Source: Pomacea canaliculata (taxonomy: Eukaryota; Mollusca; Gastropoda; Architaenioglossa; Ampullariidae). From it: a DNA stretch of 64,000 nt. Made by a program: the position numbers and the translations under genes. The stretch is taken from contig NC_037597.1 of the NCBI RefSeq assembly GCF_003073045.1, positions 1,195,501-1,259,500 of the forward strand, given 5' to 3'. The notes under the pieces are model-generated. The model was given only the letters and a program-made list of their open reading frames with translations, ran no database searches and was not told the origin of the DNA. Below, in pieces: positions 22,846 to 47,300 of the stretch. Numbering within the stretch: the stretch's first letter is position 1; every line of letters begins with the position of its first letter.

Positions 22846-23769
22846 GAACATAAACATAATATCACTCTTACTAGCTTTTAATTTGACCAGTGGGTAAATG
22901 CTGATAAGGTCCATTGATTTAATGATTACAAGAATTTGTTATATGTGAAGTCAATACATTTTCTAAACTTATACAAATCAATCATAAAGGTGAAACTTTG
23001 TGGGAAGTCACTCAATAGAGACCCTGTGGAGAGAGAGATGGCAAACTAAAGAATTCTATAGCCATAGGAGCAGTGAATGTTGGTGGCCCAGCATGGCGTG
23101 TGGAAGGTGGAACCTGACCCTTTACCTTCATTGATAAATCAAGTACACATTTCTGTAATGCTGCTGCTTGGTGAGTAGGGGTAATTTTCTAGCAACAAGC
23201 CTTAAGATGTGACCATTTGCTCAATGCATCAATCACATTAACCACCAGACTATGGAGAAAGAAACATGATATAGCATAACAATAGATAAAAGAACATCGT
23301 AAAACCTTTTTTTTTTTTTTCATTCTAAATTTGCAACTTCTTTAGCATTTGCTTTCACGTATTTTGGAGTCTTATTTGCTTTCTGATGTAGACTTTGGCA
23401 CTTTTTGATTCTTATTGTTTGGTTCAATAAAACAATTGGTAACTACATTTTATTTTGTTTATTTGTAGGTGTCAAGTAAAATCATTTACATGACAGCTTT
23501 GAGTGTGGCAGCTATGGATTCATCCTATACTTGTTTGAAAGAGGCTAAGCTGCATCTTAATATTAAACATAACAGCCATGCCATTGTACTTTTCTGGAGC
23601 CTGGGTTGTTGGGGTGTGCTAATGGTAATCAAGAAATCTTTCTGGCCTTCTTTGGCCCCATGACCTGGCATGCCACCTTGTCTTACAGTTTGTACTGAAT
23701 GTGAGAATGGACATTAGTCGGCTGTACTTTCTGAAGAGCAACTAACTCATAAAAAACTGTCGTAGCTAC
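22846..23769 (+). other. 3' UTR and downstream flank of the GT32-like gene
   Basis: AT-rich, without a coding exon. A poly(A) signal AATAAA lies at 23426-23431. A less AT-rich patch near 23.03-23.24 kb looks repeat-derived but I cannot name it. Confidence 0.35.
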
Positions 23770-24610
23770 TTGCTAAAATCAAGGACCCCCCCCCCCCAAC
23801 TAACCAGAAAGGTAAAACCGCTAACTAGGAAAGAAGCAAGACAGAGAATAACTAGGAGTTCCTGTAGGAAAAATGATCTGACTCATGAAGACGACCTTAA
23901 CCTGAGTGAAACAAGTAGCGACAGTTCACTATGCACAGTGAAAGAACAGAAATGAAAAAAAAAAAAACCTGACGTCCGAGACTAGATGATGAAATACAAC
24001 AGTGAAAACGATAGCGTTGCTAGCCACATGACAATGACCAGATTGAGTGAGGACTCAGACTATGGATTTCAAACAATCATCAGCAGGAATAGACCCCAGT
24101 TAGTCTTCCCAGTAAAAACAGTCCCAAAAGAAAAAGAGAATAAAAGCATTGCAACTGTAGGCCCCTCACGACTGTGCAGAGAAACCAACAAATAGGAAAT
24201 TTAGAGGAAGTAAGACCCTCTATCAAATCCAACAAACTTATCATAGGATACAAGGACCCAGCGCAACAAAGAAATGCCACATAAAGATAAATTTCTAGCC
24301 CTTCTACATACCTGGTCAAGAACAAAGCAGAAAAAAAAACAAAACAGAAAAAGGGGCTAGGTGTCATAAATGTGCCCTCAGAAGAAAGCCTGGAAGATAT
24401 AAATGAGATGCTGGTGCAAGCTGCAGGATCAAAATCAGGGCTGTAAAAAGATTCAAGATACGAACGAATGGAAAATTAATCCCTACCAGAGCGATACTTA
24501 TGCTATACAAATTTATAGACAGTGAGACCCCCACAACTATCAAAATAGGGTTCCAAAATCACAGTGAGTTGGCAGCACTTTACCTTCCAAAATCAACAAC
24601 AATGAGGGAG
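23770..24610 (+). mobile_element. Probable LINE ORF1 remnant (I/Nimbus-like)
   Basis: Several consecutive frames are basic and hydrophilic. The most telling piece, near 24445-24600, reads VKRFKIRTNGKLIPTRAILM, then a short gap and TTIKIGFQNHSELAALYLP. This resembles the V-x-R-F-x-R...G-x-x-I-P-T-x-x-x-L stretch ahead of the zinc knuckles in ORF1 proteins of I-clade LINEs. Knuckles themselves are absent and the frame changes repeatedly, so it is decayed and truncated. The assignment is tentative. Confidence 0.4.
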
Positions 24611-26759
24611 GCTTTTGGATTTTTGAAGTGAGAGTGTAGAGGAGAGGGTAGGCCAGCTGCCAAGTGAAGCTCTGAATAAAATCTACAGTTATGTGGCAAA
24701 TTCCATCTTTGTTGTGTTCTTGTGTGACTTCCCCACCCCTATGTAGCCATCAGGGATAGACGTGCTGGATACTTAGCGATAAGCTGTTAAAAGGCTGGAC
24801 TTGAATACCAGATCTGGTCATTGTCTGATGAACTGAGTTACTGACCTGACGTTTTTTCATAATGTTTATTTATGTGTCTTAGAAAAGAAACAGATGTTTT
24901 GAATTTTTGTGCACAGGCAGCACAAATATAGGGGTGCTGAATATTATTAATTATTTTCAGAAGATATTACATTTTTTTTGTTATCAGGTTATTATTTTTT
25001 CATGCTTAATTAAATTAATTAGATAATGCCTTATGGAAAGTTCTGCATTAATTGTTTTATTTGGTTGAATGAATACTATGGTAAAAATTAGATTTGTTTT
25101 TAAGCTGTAGCCTGCACAGCTGGCAATAGTAGGTTTTCAATAATGTCCCAAATTGTCTGAAAAATATAACATTGATACATTTTATGTTTCTATTTTCTGC
25201 CAACATAACAAACATATAGTGAAATGAAAGAATTCACCAATAATGTTTAACTTGGCATTGAGTGCACAACTGTATTTTTGGTATGAAAAATATCACAATT
25301 TTTATTGCTGGTTAAAATCTTTAATTGTAGAAATAGATGTGCCGAGATAAGTCACCTTTTTAATGGTGTACATTACCTAAATTAATTAGAAGCTTTGTCA
25401 TTGAAATAACTAGAAGCAAAAGGACAAGTTACATAATATTGTTAATGCCATAGGTACAGTGTCTTCAGCCTTGCAAACATATTCAGGAAATTTCACACAA
25501 AAATTTTTTGTTCGTTTAATCTTTTTCATGACAAAAGATAAATCATAAAATGAACATTAAAAAAAGGCGATTAAGACAATTCCTGTATTACACAAATGTT
25601 GACAATTTGTCATGATAATGCCATGTTCCCTCTAAGTTTATCACTAAAAATTATATTTGTTAATAAAATCCTTTAGCATGTGTTACAAATGAAAAGAATA
25701 ACAAAGCATATGAAATAGAAAAGTCTTTACTAGCATGTTACTGATAAATATGTTAAAACCATTTTGTGAATGGTCTCATTAAATTTTATCTCACAGCCAA
25801 TAAACTAATAAATTACTGTGCTAAACTTTATTTTGTAGGTTTAGTAGGGACAACACAGATGGACATTACAAAAATGAGGTGAGTTTCATAAACAAGCATG
25901 ACCTACCAATATTGAAAGCAACAGAATAACTGAGACACTGATCAAGATGATCTTAGTTTCAAAGTTGTGCATTGCAACTGCTACATACTACAGTTTTACC
26001 TACGACTGTGCAAATAATTTTGTGCTAATGTGTTAAATATAGTTTTAGTGAAGGATTTTTTTTTTTCTTGTTCCATCACCAATACAAGGACAAAGTTAAA
26101 AGTTGACTTGCCAGCAGAATTAAAAATTGTTTAATCTTGTGATGAAACACCGAAGACCCATAGGCTAAACAGCTTTGTCACACAAGGCATTCATTTCATT
26201 TTGATTACTGTACAGTTCTCTCAGTTACCAAAAGCTTCTAGAGAATCTTGCTAAACAAGTAAAAAGCATTTGTTTTAAGTGCACTTTTCATCAAAGCATT
26301 TTTAATCATTTTATTTCATTAGTAATTTGTTTATGACAACTATCTGTATAAACAATACTTATAAAAATTTCTTGTCCTATCTCTTCACTTGACCCTGTGT
26401 AATTGGAAAACCACACCTGTTTGGTGGATGATAACGATATAAGGATTAATACACTATCCCACACTCCATCGTTTCAAAGTCAATATCTGAAAACAGTGTA
26501 GACTGCAATCCCTTTCGCAGATTGGACTAAGCTTTTTCTTATATTCAGCTAGTGTAAGACAAATATAGCATGCAATCACCACCTGAATTTACACAGATAG
26601 CCAAGTTTTTTGTACTAGCGCCCATTGTTGGACCAATATGTGAATGTGTGTCATGTTTCTGTAATATGCGAATGGACTGCTTGACTCCAAAAGTGACATT
26701 GGCTAATTTCAATGTTGGCTGAGAAACAAGTTTGCTGGGTACACACCAATCGATCAGAT
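24611..26759. other. Intergenic region before the DZANK1 3' end
   Basis: Very AT-rich, no recognisable gene. It should contain the DZANK1 3' UTR on the minus strand. A possible tRNA-like head lies near 24760-24830 but is too diverged to call. Confidence 0.4.
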
Positions 26760-37570
<10,811 letters not shown>

Positions 37571-38330
37571 TTTCTTTCCTTAAATTTATATAAATGGCAA
37601 TAAATAATGGTATATGAAACAGACCCAATTAAATAACATAAAAGTGATATAATTAATATCACAAATCAATTGCAAAGAATTATGAATCTATATAGAAGGT
37701 TTATGTTCGGTAACTATACTTCTAACTACCTGTGTTTAAAAAAATGAATCGTTTAGAGTCAAGTTAATCTATTAATAGAAATTTCTATGTTGACTGAAGT
37801 TATCAATTGCGCAATCGAGGCGCGCACGGGTCGACGAGACCATGCATGTGTAGTCTAGTAAAATAGACTTAATTATAAATTTAAACAAATGTCGATGTTT
37901 TTAATTCTTATTTGTAAATTAATTAAGCAGGTTTATTTATCGATAGTTCGATCATTTGTAATTTATTGCTTTGTATGTTGCATCCTGTTTCGGAGTACAG
38001 TAAAGAACTATTGCTAGAAATGACTTGAAGCAGCAACACAACATCGTTGACAAGCTATCAGTTCTGCTGCATGGGTGAAAATATGAGGGTCTTCTTACCG
38101 TTTATTTATTTTTAATAACACGGGATGTGTCTGGACAGCACACTCACCAAAACTGGAAGCCTCTGGCTTGTATAGCAACGAGCTGCGCGGTGATTGGTCA
38201 TAATATCAACCCCTTTCGGGTTTTCCACAAACGAGTTACATTCAGGGGAGACCATTAACAACTACCATATGGTCAGTGAGGTTCGTAACGTGGGTTTTGC
38301 GACACGAGATAGTGCTACACAACACAGAAA
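37571..38330. promoter_or_regulatory. Candidate bidirectional promoter, DZANK1 / TTC27
   Basis: A 760-bp head-to-head gap. The part from 37.8 to 38.33 kb is richer in CpG (for example GAGGCGCGCACGGGTCGACG) than the flanking introns. No TATA box is obvious. An AG just before the DZANK1 ATG (TTTAAG|GAAAGAAAATG on minus) may end an untranslated exon. Confidence 0.4.
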
Positions 38331-41300
38331 ATGGAATTGGCGATCTTGCTAGGGGACAGACATCGAAATATTGAAGGTTTCCAAATACGCTGATTGTTTA
38401 TTAATTTTTGTGTCCATTTTTAATTATCAGAATAAACAGAAAATGAGTGAGCGAGCTATTTGCTTTGTAAATTGATGATTATGTTATGCTATTTATCACT
38501 TACTGATGAACACGCAGTTGACAGTGGCAACATCAATCATCAATGAGAACTTACAGTTGAATGCTTTTGTGTACCTGTACATTCATTTATCTCGATCTGT
38601 GAGAGATTCCGTCATCAGTAATCGATAGGTTCGGAAGTCTCTGATGTCTCACAACTGTGAAATAATTTCAACATTACCACACCCAGGCATCACGCATTTT
38701 ACTTGATCAAAAGAGATTAAAACATCAGCTAAAGAAATATCCACCTATAGGAGTATAGAATTCTTCATTCAGTTTGCAAAGATTTGTACAGTTCTGGAGT
38801 ATATATGTAGTAATAGTATGTAGTAGCATTTATTTTCTGAAGTTATTATTGTGTCATTTATTTTTAATACATGGCACAAAGAGGAATAACTGGGGGACCA
38901 TTTGGATAAGAGATTTTGGTAACATTAATAAAGTTAGGTGCAGCAAAGGTAATAAGGTATGCTTTACATTTTATACTTTAGAAATGTATTGTGGATCTTG
39001 ATGAAATTGAAATCATGAGGCAATTAATGTTTTATTTTGGAAATATTTGGGATGCCAGAAGAAAATGTCCACCTTCCATAAGCTTATTCTTGGGAGGAAG
39101 ATTTGAAGAAGTTTTACAACATGATTCATCAAAGCAAATAATTGGGCAAAATCCTGGCAACAATAAATATTTGGATGGTGCAATAGTTCACAATGTGCAA
39201 TCATATCTCACCACTGAGGCTGGAGATGACACTTCCTTAAGGTAGGAAATATGTTATAAACTATTAGGTGGATGTTAAAAACAAACTGCATGAAAGTGAA
39301 TTTTAATATTGGTTTTAAAGATAGTATACACATTACCTTTATAGTATGAATCACAATGTTCTCTTGATAGATTCATAACAAATATCTTTTGTTCATCATT
39401 GTACTCTTAAAATTGAAGTACAACATATAGTTTCTTCATTAACTTTACCAGATGACCTGTCTGTTAGGAGTAATTGCTGCCTTGGCCAATGGGCTTAGTG
39501 GCACTAGCTCAATGGGCTTCACTGCACCCAAGTTTATTTACTGTTGACTGCAATCTAAGGCTCTGTAAAAAGAGCTCAGCTGTCTTTTTGTTTGGTTTAT
39601 TGTTTATACTTAGCTGTTACATTGGCTGTTGATATTTTTGCCACAATCATTGCTTCCCCTTGTTGCTTGCAGGGAAAGGATGGGTGGGCATCAGAAAATG
39701 GGGGTACAGCTTCTGGAACTCTTCTAAAAATTCCTTAGAATTCATCAATTCTGGCTTTTCCAATCAAGCATCAGTCGGTAGCACAGCTTACCCGCTTACA
39801 CACTGCTGTTTGTGGTAAATTGCACCCCAGCCCAGCTTTGGGGTCTCTCCATGTTGGTGCTGTACTTAAAGCCCATGCTCCAGCCTGGTTCTGTTTTGGA
39901 GCGCCATGTAGTGTAATTGTTAATATACTTGCTGTCACCACTGCAGTGAGAGGCTGTGGGTTCAGATTTTATCTCGGGACACTCGGGATGTCTCCTGTGA
40001 GTGCTCAGTCACTAGTGATCCAGCCCTTACCTTCTTTCAGACAGTGACCCAGGCTTTAAGGACTTACCTTTATAGATCATGTCCTCTGCAGGAGGGCTGG
40101 TCATTGCTTTACCTCCCTTTTTGGATAGACCTTGTCTTTCAGGATTACATGTCAGTGCTCATGAAATGTGGATGCTGGCTGCCTTCCATAGAAATGTGAC
40201 TGCACAATATATGACCTCTGCTGGGTGACACTCTGACTCAGCCTGGGAGGCTGTTCTGCACATTTTCAGCCCATCTTGACTGCAGTAGACACCACATCTT
40301 CATATTACTTCAGCTGTGCAGCAAGTATGGTATTGGCAGAGTCGACGTTATTGTCAGATTGTCTAGTAAAGTTAATGAAGAAATCTAATTTTCCTTGAAA
40401 ATCCCCTTTTTTGATACTTACCAGATAACTTAATAAGCATGCTCACCAGCCTTCCCCATGACTGCATGAGTTAACAAAAAGACTTCTGAGCTCTTGTTTT
40501 AAAGCCTTGTATAGGGATTGAAGGTGGAGGCACCTGTGTACAGTGGAGCCTCAAGAGGCTAGGGCTGCTAACCTCATAGATCTGGGCAGTAATTCATTTG
40601 GTTAAGGCTTTAGCCACTAAACTTCTAATAATTGGGTCATCTGGTAAGTATCAATAAAAGAGAATTTACAAAAAATAATTTTGACAATGAAAGGATGAAT
40701 GTGGTATCTAGTTTTGACATTTTTTATTTAGGGAACTGGAGGTGCTGGTGACTGGGGCAGCATGTTTACAGTTGTTCGTACAGAATAACTGGCTTGGTCC
40801 TCTGACCTCTGCTCCACCATCCTGTTTTCTCCCTGATGCATGGAGAGATGACACAGTAAGCAATTAAAGAAAAAAATCTGTGTGGGTGTGTGCGTGCGCA
40901 TGCATGTTTGTGTGTGTACATGCTGTTGATCACATACATGTGTGCATGCAGGGACATGGAATGAACTTTTGATATGTGTGAGGGTGGGCATATGAAGGTG
41001 TTAAGGGGTTAGAAAAATGTATGCATTTGGTGAATTGCAGTTTGAATGCATAACATACATTCAAAAGGGAATGTTTGCCGACAATCACAAAGTTGATCTG
41101 GCATAAATCAGTGTTATTATTCTTTCTTATATCCAGATGGTTCAAGATTTGGCTTTGACATTTTTGACTGAAGATGGTGAGCCAGCCTATAACCTATCAA
41201 AGTATGCAGCTTTTTTACAGATAGCCCGTATCATTCTCCTAGACTGCCGACACCTCTGCTCATCGCTACAGGTGTTGTTTATTTTATGAATCAGCTTGAA

Positions 41301-44300
41301 CATGGCAGTGAACTAAATCTGTTTTTTAAAAAACAACATGTCACATAATTTGATAAACATTTTCAGTTTTAGTATTTAACTAAAGAAGGAATGCTTGAGA
41401 ATATTGGTACTAACTTCAGAATACTTTCATTTTAATTTACCATTTTGTGCTGTGAACTTTAATCACTTGAAATTCATTTGATGTTGATGTCAGACATGGG
41501 ACTGGTGGTTAGTGCGATGTCTGGGGATACAACAAGCTCTGCTAGACCAAAATCTCCAACGTTACGGGCCACCATTCTGGAAAGAATTGAAGACAGTGCG
41601 TGTGCATGCATAATCATAGCCGATAAGATTCCTTATTTGTTTTTAATAATATATTTAAGCCATGCAGTGTGTTCTCAAACTTGAAAGAAAACATATCTTA
41701 TTAAACATAATGTATGCCTAGATTTATGCTTCCTATTTTCAGTCTACCATGTGATACTGATCAGAATCCTGGGTATCATATGCATACATTATTTACACGC
41801 TGTCCTAAAATGCAAATCCTGTGTAATCACATATCTAGTCTTCATAAAAATCTTTCCTGATCTTTAAATAACAGAAAACAATTGAATTTTCAGCATAACT
41901 ATTTTGATGTTTTTCTAACTTTCAGTAATAGCAAAATGTTTAGTGAGAAGCCAATAGAAACTGGACTTCAGGCTTATGTTATTATTAGTCCTTAGAAATG
42001 AGATCTATTTTTATGAGTCGATAACTAAATTGAAAAAATCTTTCACATAAATTATCTGATAGGCAGTTTTAGCTCAGTGTTTTGATCACTAGAAAGTGGT
42101 TTGCTTTTGTATTATTTGTCACTGAATGCCTTCTTATTTTGCAGTCTCAAAGAAGGAAACACTTCTCACTAGTGATTCAAACAGGTTTGTTGCCCATTTA
42201 TAATGTTAGCTTGCATTTGGAAGTTGTTTTTTTTTGTAGAGATGTTTTCTGATTATGAATTTCCCATGTAAGAGATGGTTGATGAAATGCTGAACTTTCT
42301 TTCCTCTATTAATCACAGTGTAGTTTTTTTCGCAATTGCTTTGAACATTTGAAACTGAGGGTGGGGACAGTGAGATGAGCTTAAGGCAAATGTTTTGTTG
42401 TTTGTATCAGAGATATAGCTGTGCTGTTTCACGTGGAAGCCTCACGACTTTGTCAGCTATACTGGGAAGACGCTCATAGTAGAGAACATGTAGCTCAGGC
42501 TAAGAAACTTGCTGGTATTCAGGTCGAGCTAACAGGTATTGTAGACATTTGTCATCTTTTCAGTTTCTTTAATCTTTTGTACTTGAACATTGTCCCTCTC
42601 CTCTTTTCCACTGTTGTCATATTGTCTGTCTGTACATAACACCTCTCTCACACACACACACATAGGAGTTAGGGAGGGAAGAGAAAGAGACCACAAAGTC
42701 TTCTTTGTAAACATGACTTTGCTAACCACTAGTTAAGAAATGCTGAGATTTCTTGAGAGATCCTTCTTATTAAACCTTTTAAATTTGTTTTCTCATCTGG
42801 TGGGGTTTTGTTTGTTTTGTTTTTGAAAAACTATTCAGTTTTACAGAGCTAGCGTCACTTCAGCCTCAGTGATAATTCAGGGTTAGCTTCAGTGTATAAG
42901 GTTTTGTTTCAGTTGTTGTTTAGATTGTGATTGTAATTTTAATCACTGACATCAGTTTATACTTATCTACGGTATATTGTTAGTGTTTTAGTCTTCAGTC
43001 CTAATTCCTTATTTGCCCTTTGTAAAATATCCAGGTGCATTAGGGAAGCGGACACGATTTCAAGAGGAGCACAAGGCCCAGCTGATGGTTCGAGTCACAA
43101 GAGAGCAGGGGGAGGAGACTCTGTCTCAGTGCAGTTTTTGTGCTTCAGAAATTGGTGTTCCCAAAGTATGTGGTTCCAAAATACAATAAAATAACCTGTA
43201 CCTTGACAAAATGTCAAGAGTTCCTAACTTATGCATTTCATGGTTACATAAATGTTGACCATAGGTGCAAGTATTCCTGTTACAGTATTTGTTTCTTTGT
43301 TCTGTGGAGAACTGTACATTCTTCTAGAGATACCTGCTGCATTGAAAAGCATAATTTTTTTTATTGAGGTTTTTCTCCTTAGAAACCTTTTCCTGTTGTG
43401 GATAAAAGGGTAATGGACTATGAAATGAATGAACAAACATGCAGAACTTCCCTGCTCTGTGCAGATATGACAGTCATCAATGAATTATAGTCATTGATGA
43501 TGATGATGGGATAGGTCTTTATTTGTGACTAAATATGAAATGTATAATTTTGTTTTCCAGAACCTTCCTATGGAGGATGACACTGTGTTGAACAAAATTG
43601 ATTTCAAAAATGCTGAAGATAACATTGCAATCAAACTTTGCCCATTGGAACAAGCCTTACTGTTTGCTGTAATGTAAGAAAATCTTTTGTTGATTTTAGT
43701 ACTGACCAAAACACACTTTTCCTAAGCAAGTGGCGGCAGTATTGTACATGCACTAAAATCTCTTGCTATTTTGTTTATCTTCAGGATAAATTATTGTTGT
43801 CTTTTCTTTCAAGATTGTAACTGATGGATTAAAGTTTCTTTATAAATGCTACAGAAGCTTTCAGCTTTTAGTTTATTCACTTGTGATCATTGAATCTGAT
43901 GTGATGGGTAATTATAAGACTGTCTTTTTATAAGATAATAATGGATCCAATGATAAATAAATCGTGCGTTGCCAGATGCAGTACTGCTACAGTACAACCA
44001 TGCAAAGTACTATGATCATGCAGAGATGTCTTAAATATTATTGTTGTCATGTAACACAGTACTTAAAAGATCTACTGCCAAACAGCTTAGGCAAATCTTG
44101 TTTTTGCGTTTTTAACTATGAAGAACACATTGGTTAGACATATCACTCCCCGAGTGAGTTTACTTGACTTGCTTTGCTGTTTAATAATTTCATTCATACT
44201 GCCTTCATCATTACACTCATTTCATTAAATTCTTTGTGTTATACTTTATAAACAATGCACGTCCCTGCCTAAACACACCTCTTGAATCATGTTTCAGTTT

Positions 44301-47300
44301 GCAAAAAATGTCATGAGTTTTTGATACCGAAAAGTTTGATTTTGCAGATTAAGCTAAACCATTTTTTAATACTTATTAATGTAGTTATTTTTTGTTGTTG
44401 TGACAAAAGGTTTATACTTTTTTTTTCTAAGAATCCTGTTGCAGAAAAAAAAATTACCTTCAGCTAAAACAATTTCATGTTAAAATATTCGCACAGTTCA
44501 TGAAGATAAAATAATTGCAAGAGGAAATTGTAAATTTCCTATATATTATATATCATGCTTGCCTTTGAGCTCAGGGTGACAACTCATTAATGAGAGACAA
44601 ACTCAGAGAGGATTTCTTCATATGTCTAATTTTGAATATCAAATTATTGTAAAAATTACAGCATAACAGTTGTGTGGTGAGCTCACTCGTAATATCTACT
44701 AATATAATTAAGTACTGTAGTAGATTAAGAAAGTATCATTGTTTCAAAGCATTTGTATCATCAGTCTCTACCAACATTCAATACATGGGCACTAGTTATT
44801 TAGTCCGTAATGTCTGTTGCTATTTGTTGAGACACTGGTCATTCTTTCTTGACTTTCTAAATAAAACTGGCATTCATAAAGAAATGTTGAATGCACAACT
44901 ACACACATTAGAGAATTCTCTCATAATTTTGCCTAATTTACCACCTGATTTTTTTTTCTATTCTTTGAAAGTATTAGCATTTAAAATACAGACCTCACAA
45001 CTCACCTTAGTACCTTACATCCCCACAAGGAATCCAGGACAGTCAGTTGGCACTTTCCAGATCAGCTTTATCTTCCTGCTGAGGCGTTTTTAATCCAGCA
45101 TTGGCAAAACTAAAAGCATGGGTGTAATCAGATATTGAGATAGGCAACGACTATAACCTTGTCTTAATGAGCCTGAAGTTAAAGCTGGAGGGCAAAATGC
45201 CACTCAACCAACCCTTGAATTCCCTTTGACTTGGAAAGCTGTAAGACTCAAACATTGTGAAAATCTTCAGTACTCAAACTGGAGGTAAATTTACCACCAT
45301 AAACTGCGGACTAGCTTCGCTGGAAATATTGAGGAGGCTCTACTTTCAACACCCAATGAAGTGCTAAAAGTGCAGTGGGAGAAGAAACAACTTTGCTGCA
45401 AAACTCAACAGAATTATTTAAGTTTCTAGCCATGTCGGTAGATGCTTAAAATCTATAAGGATATTACTGATATAATAACTCAATATATTTGATAGTGTAA
45501 TATATTATACTTAATATATATGATTATCGTACATTTGTCTTAAAGGGAAGCCCATCGTCGTGCGGTAGCAAGTGAGAGGCTTACAGAGGAAGAAGTTATG
45601 GCTTATCTTGATGTGAGTTAAAATATTAATATAGAGCAGAACTGACATTAGAGGTACAGAGATAATTTATTATTCGTCCTTGGCCTAACCATGTATTTGC
45701 AGACATGAAAGAAAAGATTTGTATATGAAATTTCCTATATATGCCAGGATGCTGAAATGTATTTTGCTGATTATTCTTGCATTTAAAAAATAACTTGTGA
45801 AAATTTTATTACAGTTCATTCTAGATCAAGTGACTAGTTGGTCAGTGGCTGTATCAGCCCTTGTTCGCCGATCTGTAATGGAGAAGAACAGTCGCCGTAG
45901 AGTAGAACGTTCTATGCAGCAACTTGAGGTTCGAAGTTATTAGACTTAATTGATATTGGCTTTGATCATTGCATCTTATGCTATCATTTTTTTGATACTA
46001 ACCTCTTGGTATCAAAGAGAATTTCCTTGCTTTGTCATTGTTCTCCAAATCTTCAGTGAGGGTGCTATTGCTAAGGTGATTGTCCTTGCATTGTCATCAA
46101 AACACGTTTTCTCTTTGTATTTACCAGATGATAGATATCATTTTATGTTTTTACATGATGGTTCTCACATGAGGCTCAATGTTTATGCGAAAAAATACCA
46201 AACCTTTAGAGAAGAATTATTGAAAAATTGCTGGCAACACACAGCAAGGTTTTATGTTGCTAAGCTAAACCTCAGAAGAAATTTAAATCTTAAAATAAAA
46301 TAATAAAAATATTACAGTTGATTACTCTATTTCATTTTACCAGGAGCTGGTGAACAACATTCACCGGCAAGAGCCTACTGCAGCTCACAGGCTACATCTT
46401 TTCTATGCTGTGTTGCCCCCAGCATCTTGGGTGTTGCAGGTAATTAACTGCAAATTTAAAAAGGGCTTCTCTGCTTTTAAAATTCTATTTTATTTGTGTC
46501 TTTTTTAGTTTATTTGAAACTTTTTCTTTTCTGTTGCCATGAATGTGATTCAGGAAACTTCTTCAGATTACACTGTTGTCATTAACAAAATAGTGGAGAG
46601 TTTTCTTTCCTTTGGATTATTTGTCCTAAATGTGATGCAAAAGGCTGAAAAGATCCAGCTTTGTGCGAGAGACGCAGGCACTACACAGAAAATACCAAAC
46701 AAAGCTTCCTGCACAGGTGTACCGACTCTCTACCTCGTTTACCATCTGCACCACAGTTCCTCACTCACAGCATAGCGACGTGAGCAAGAGAGCCTGACGC
46801 TAGCCATGCTAGAAGAAAGGTTCATGGATAAGGGCTACACAGACGGGTCAGCCACAGACGCTATCCAGAGGGGAGGGGCCGGCGTGTACATCCAGTTCCC
46901 AAATGGACAGTGGCAGGCAGCAGCAATTGGCCTCCACTGTACAAACTATAGAGCAGAAGTCCCTGGTCCACGCAGCAAACATCATCATCAACCGATGCTC
47001 TGTCGGTGCTGCAGGCAGTCAACAATAACAAACTGCCAGACTGGAAGCCGCGCTGCTAAACATCAAGTGCTCAGAACGGCTCTGCAGTGGATCCCATCAC
47101 ACTGCGGGATAGATGGGAATGAGGAAGCTGACAGGATGGCTAAGTTGGGTGCAGAGGACGAGCAAGAAGACAATGCAGTCAACATGTCAAGATGACCACT
47201 GGACAGTTACCATCAGCTGTCCAGACCGGACCAGGTCGCTATCTTCCGTCGGACCGGCACAACAGGGCGCTTCACCACCTACACAGGAAGTTGCACCTCG

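Noticed and set aside
24745-24850. Possible tRNA-like SINE head (TAGCGATAAGCTG, GACTTGAATACC)
   Set aside because: Box spacing is plausible but both boxes are too diverged, and no tail or duplication is visible.
44674-45093. 139-codon plus-strand open frame inside a TTC27 intron
   Set aside because: Biased, low-complexity hydrophobic composition typical of AT-rich intron DNA, and no domain.
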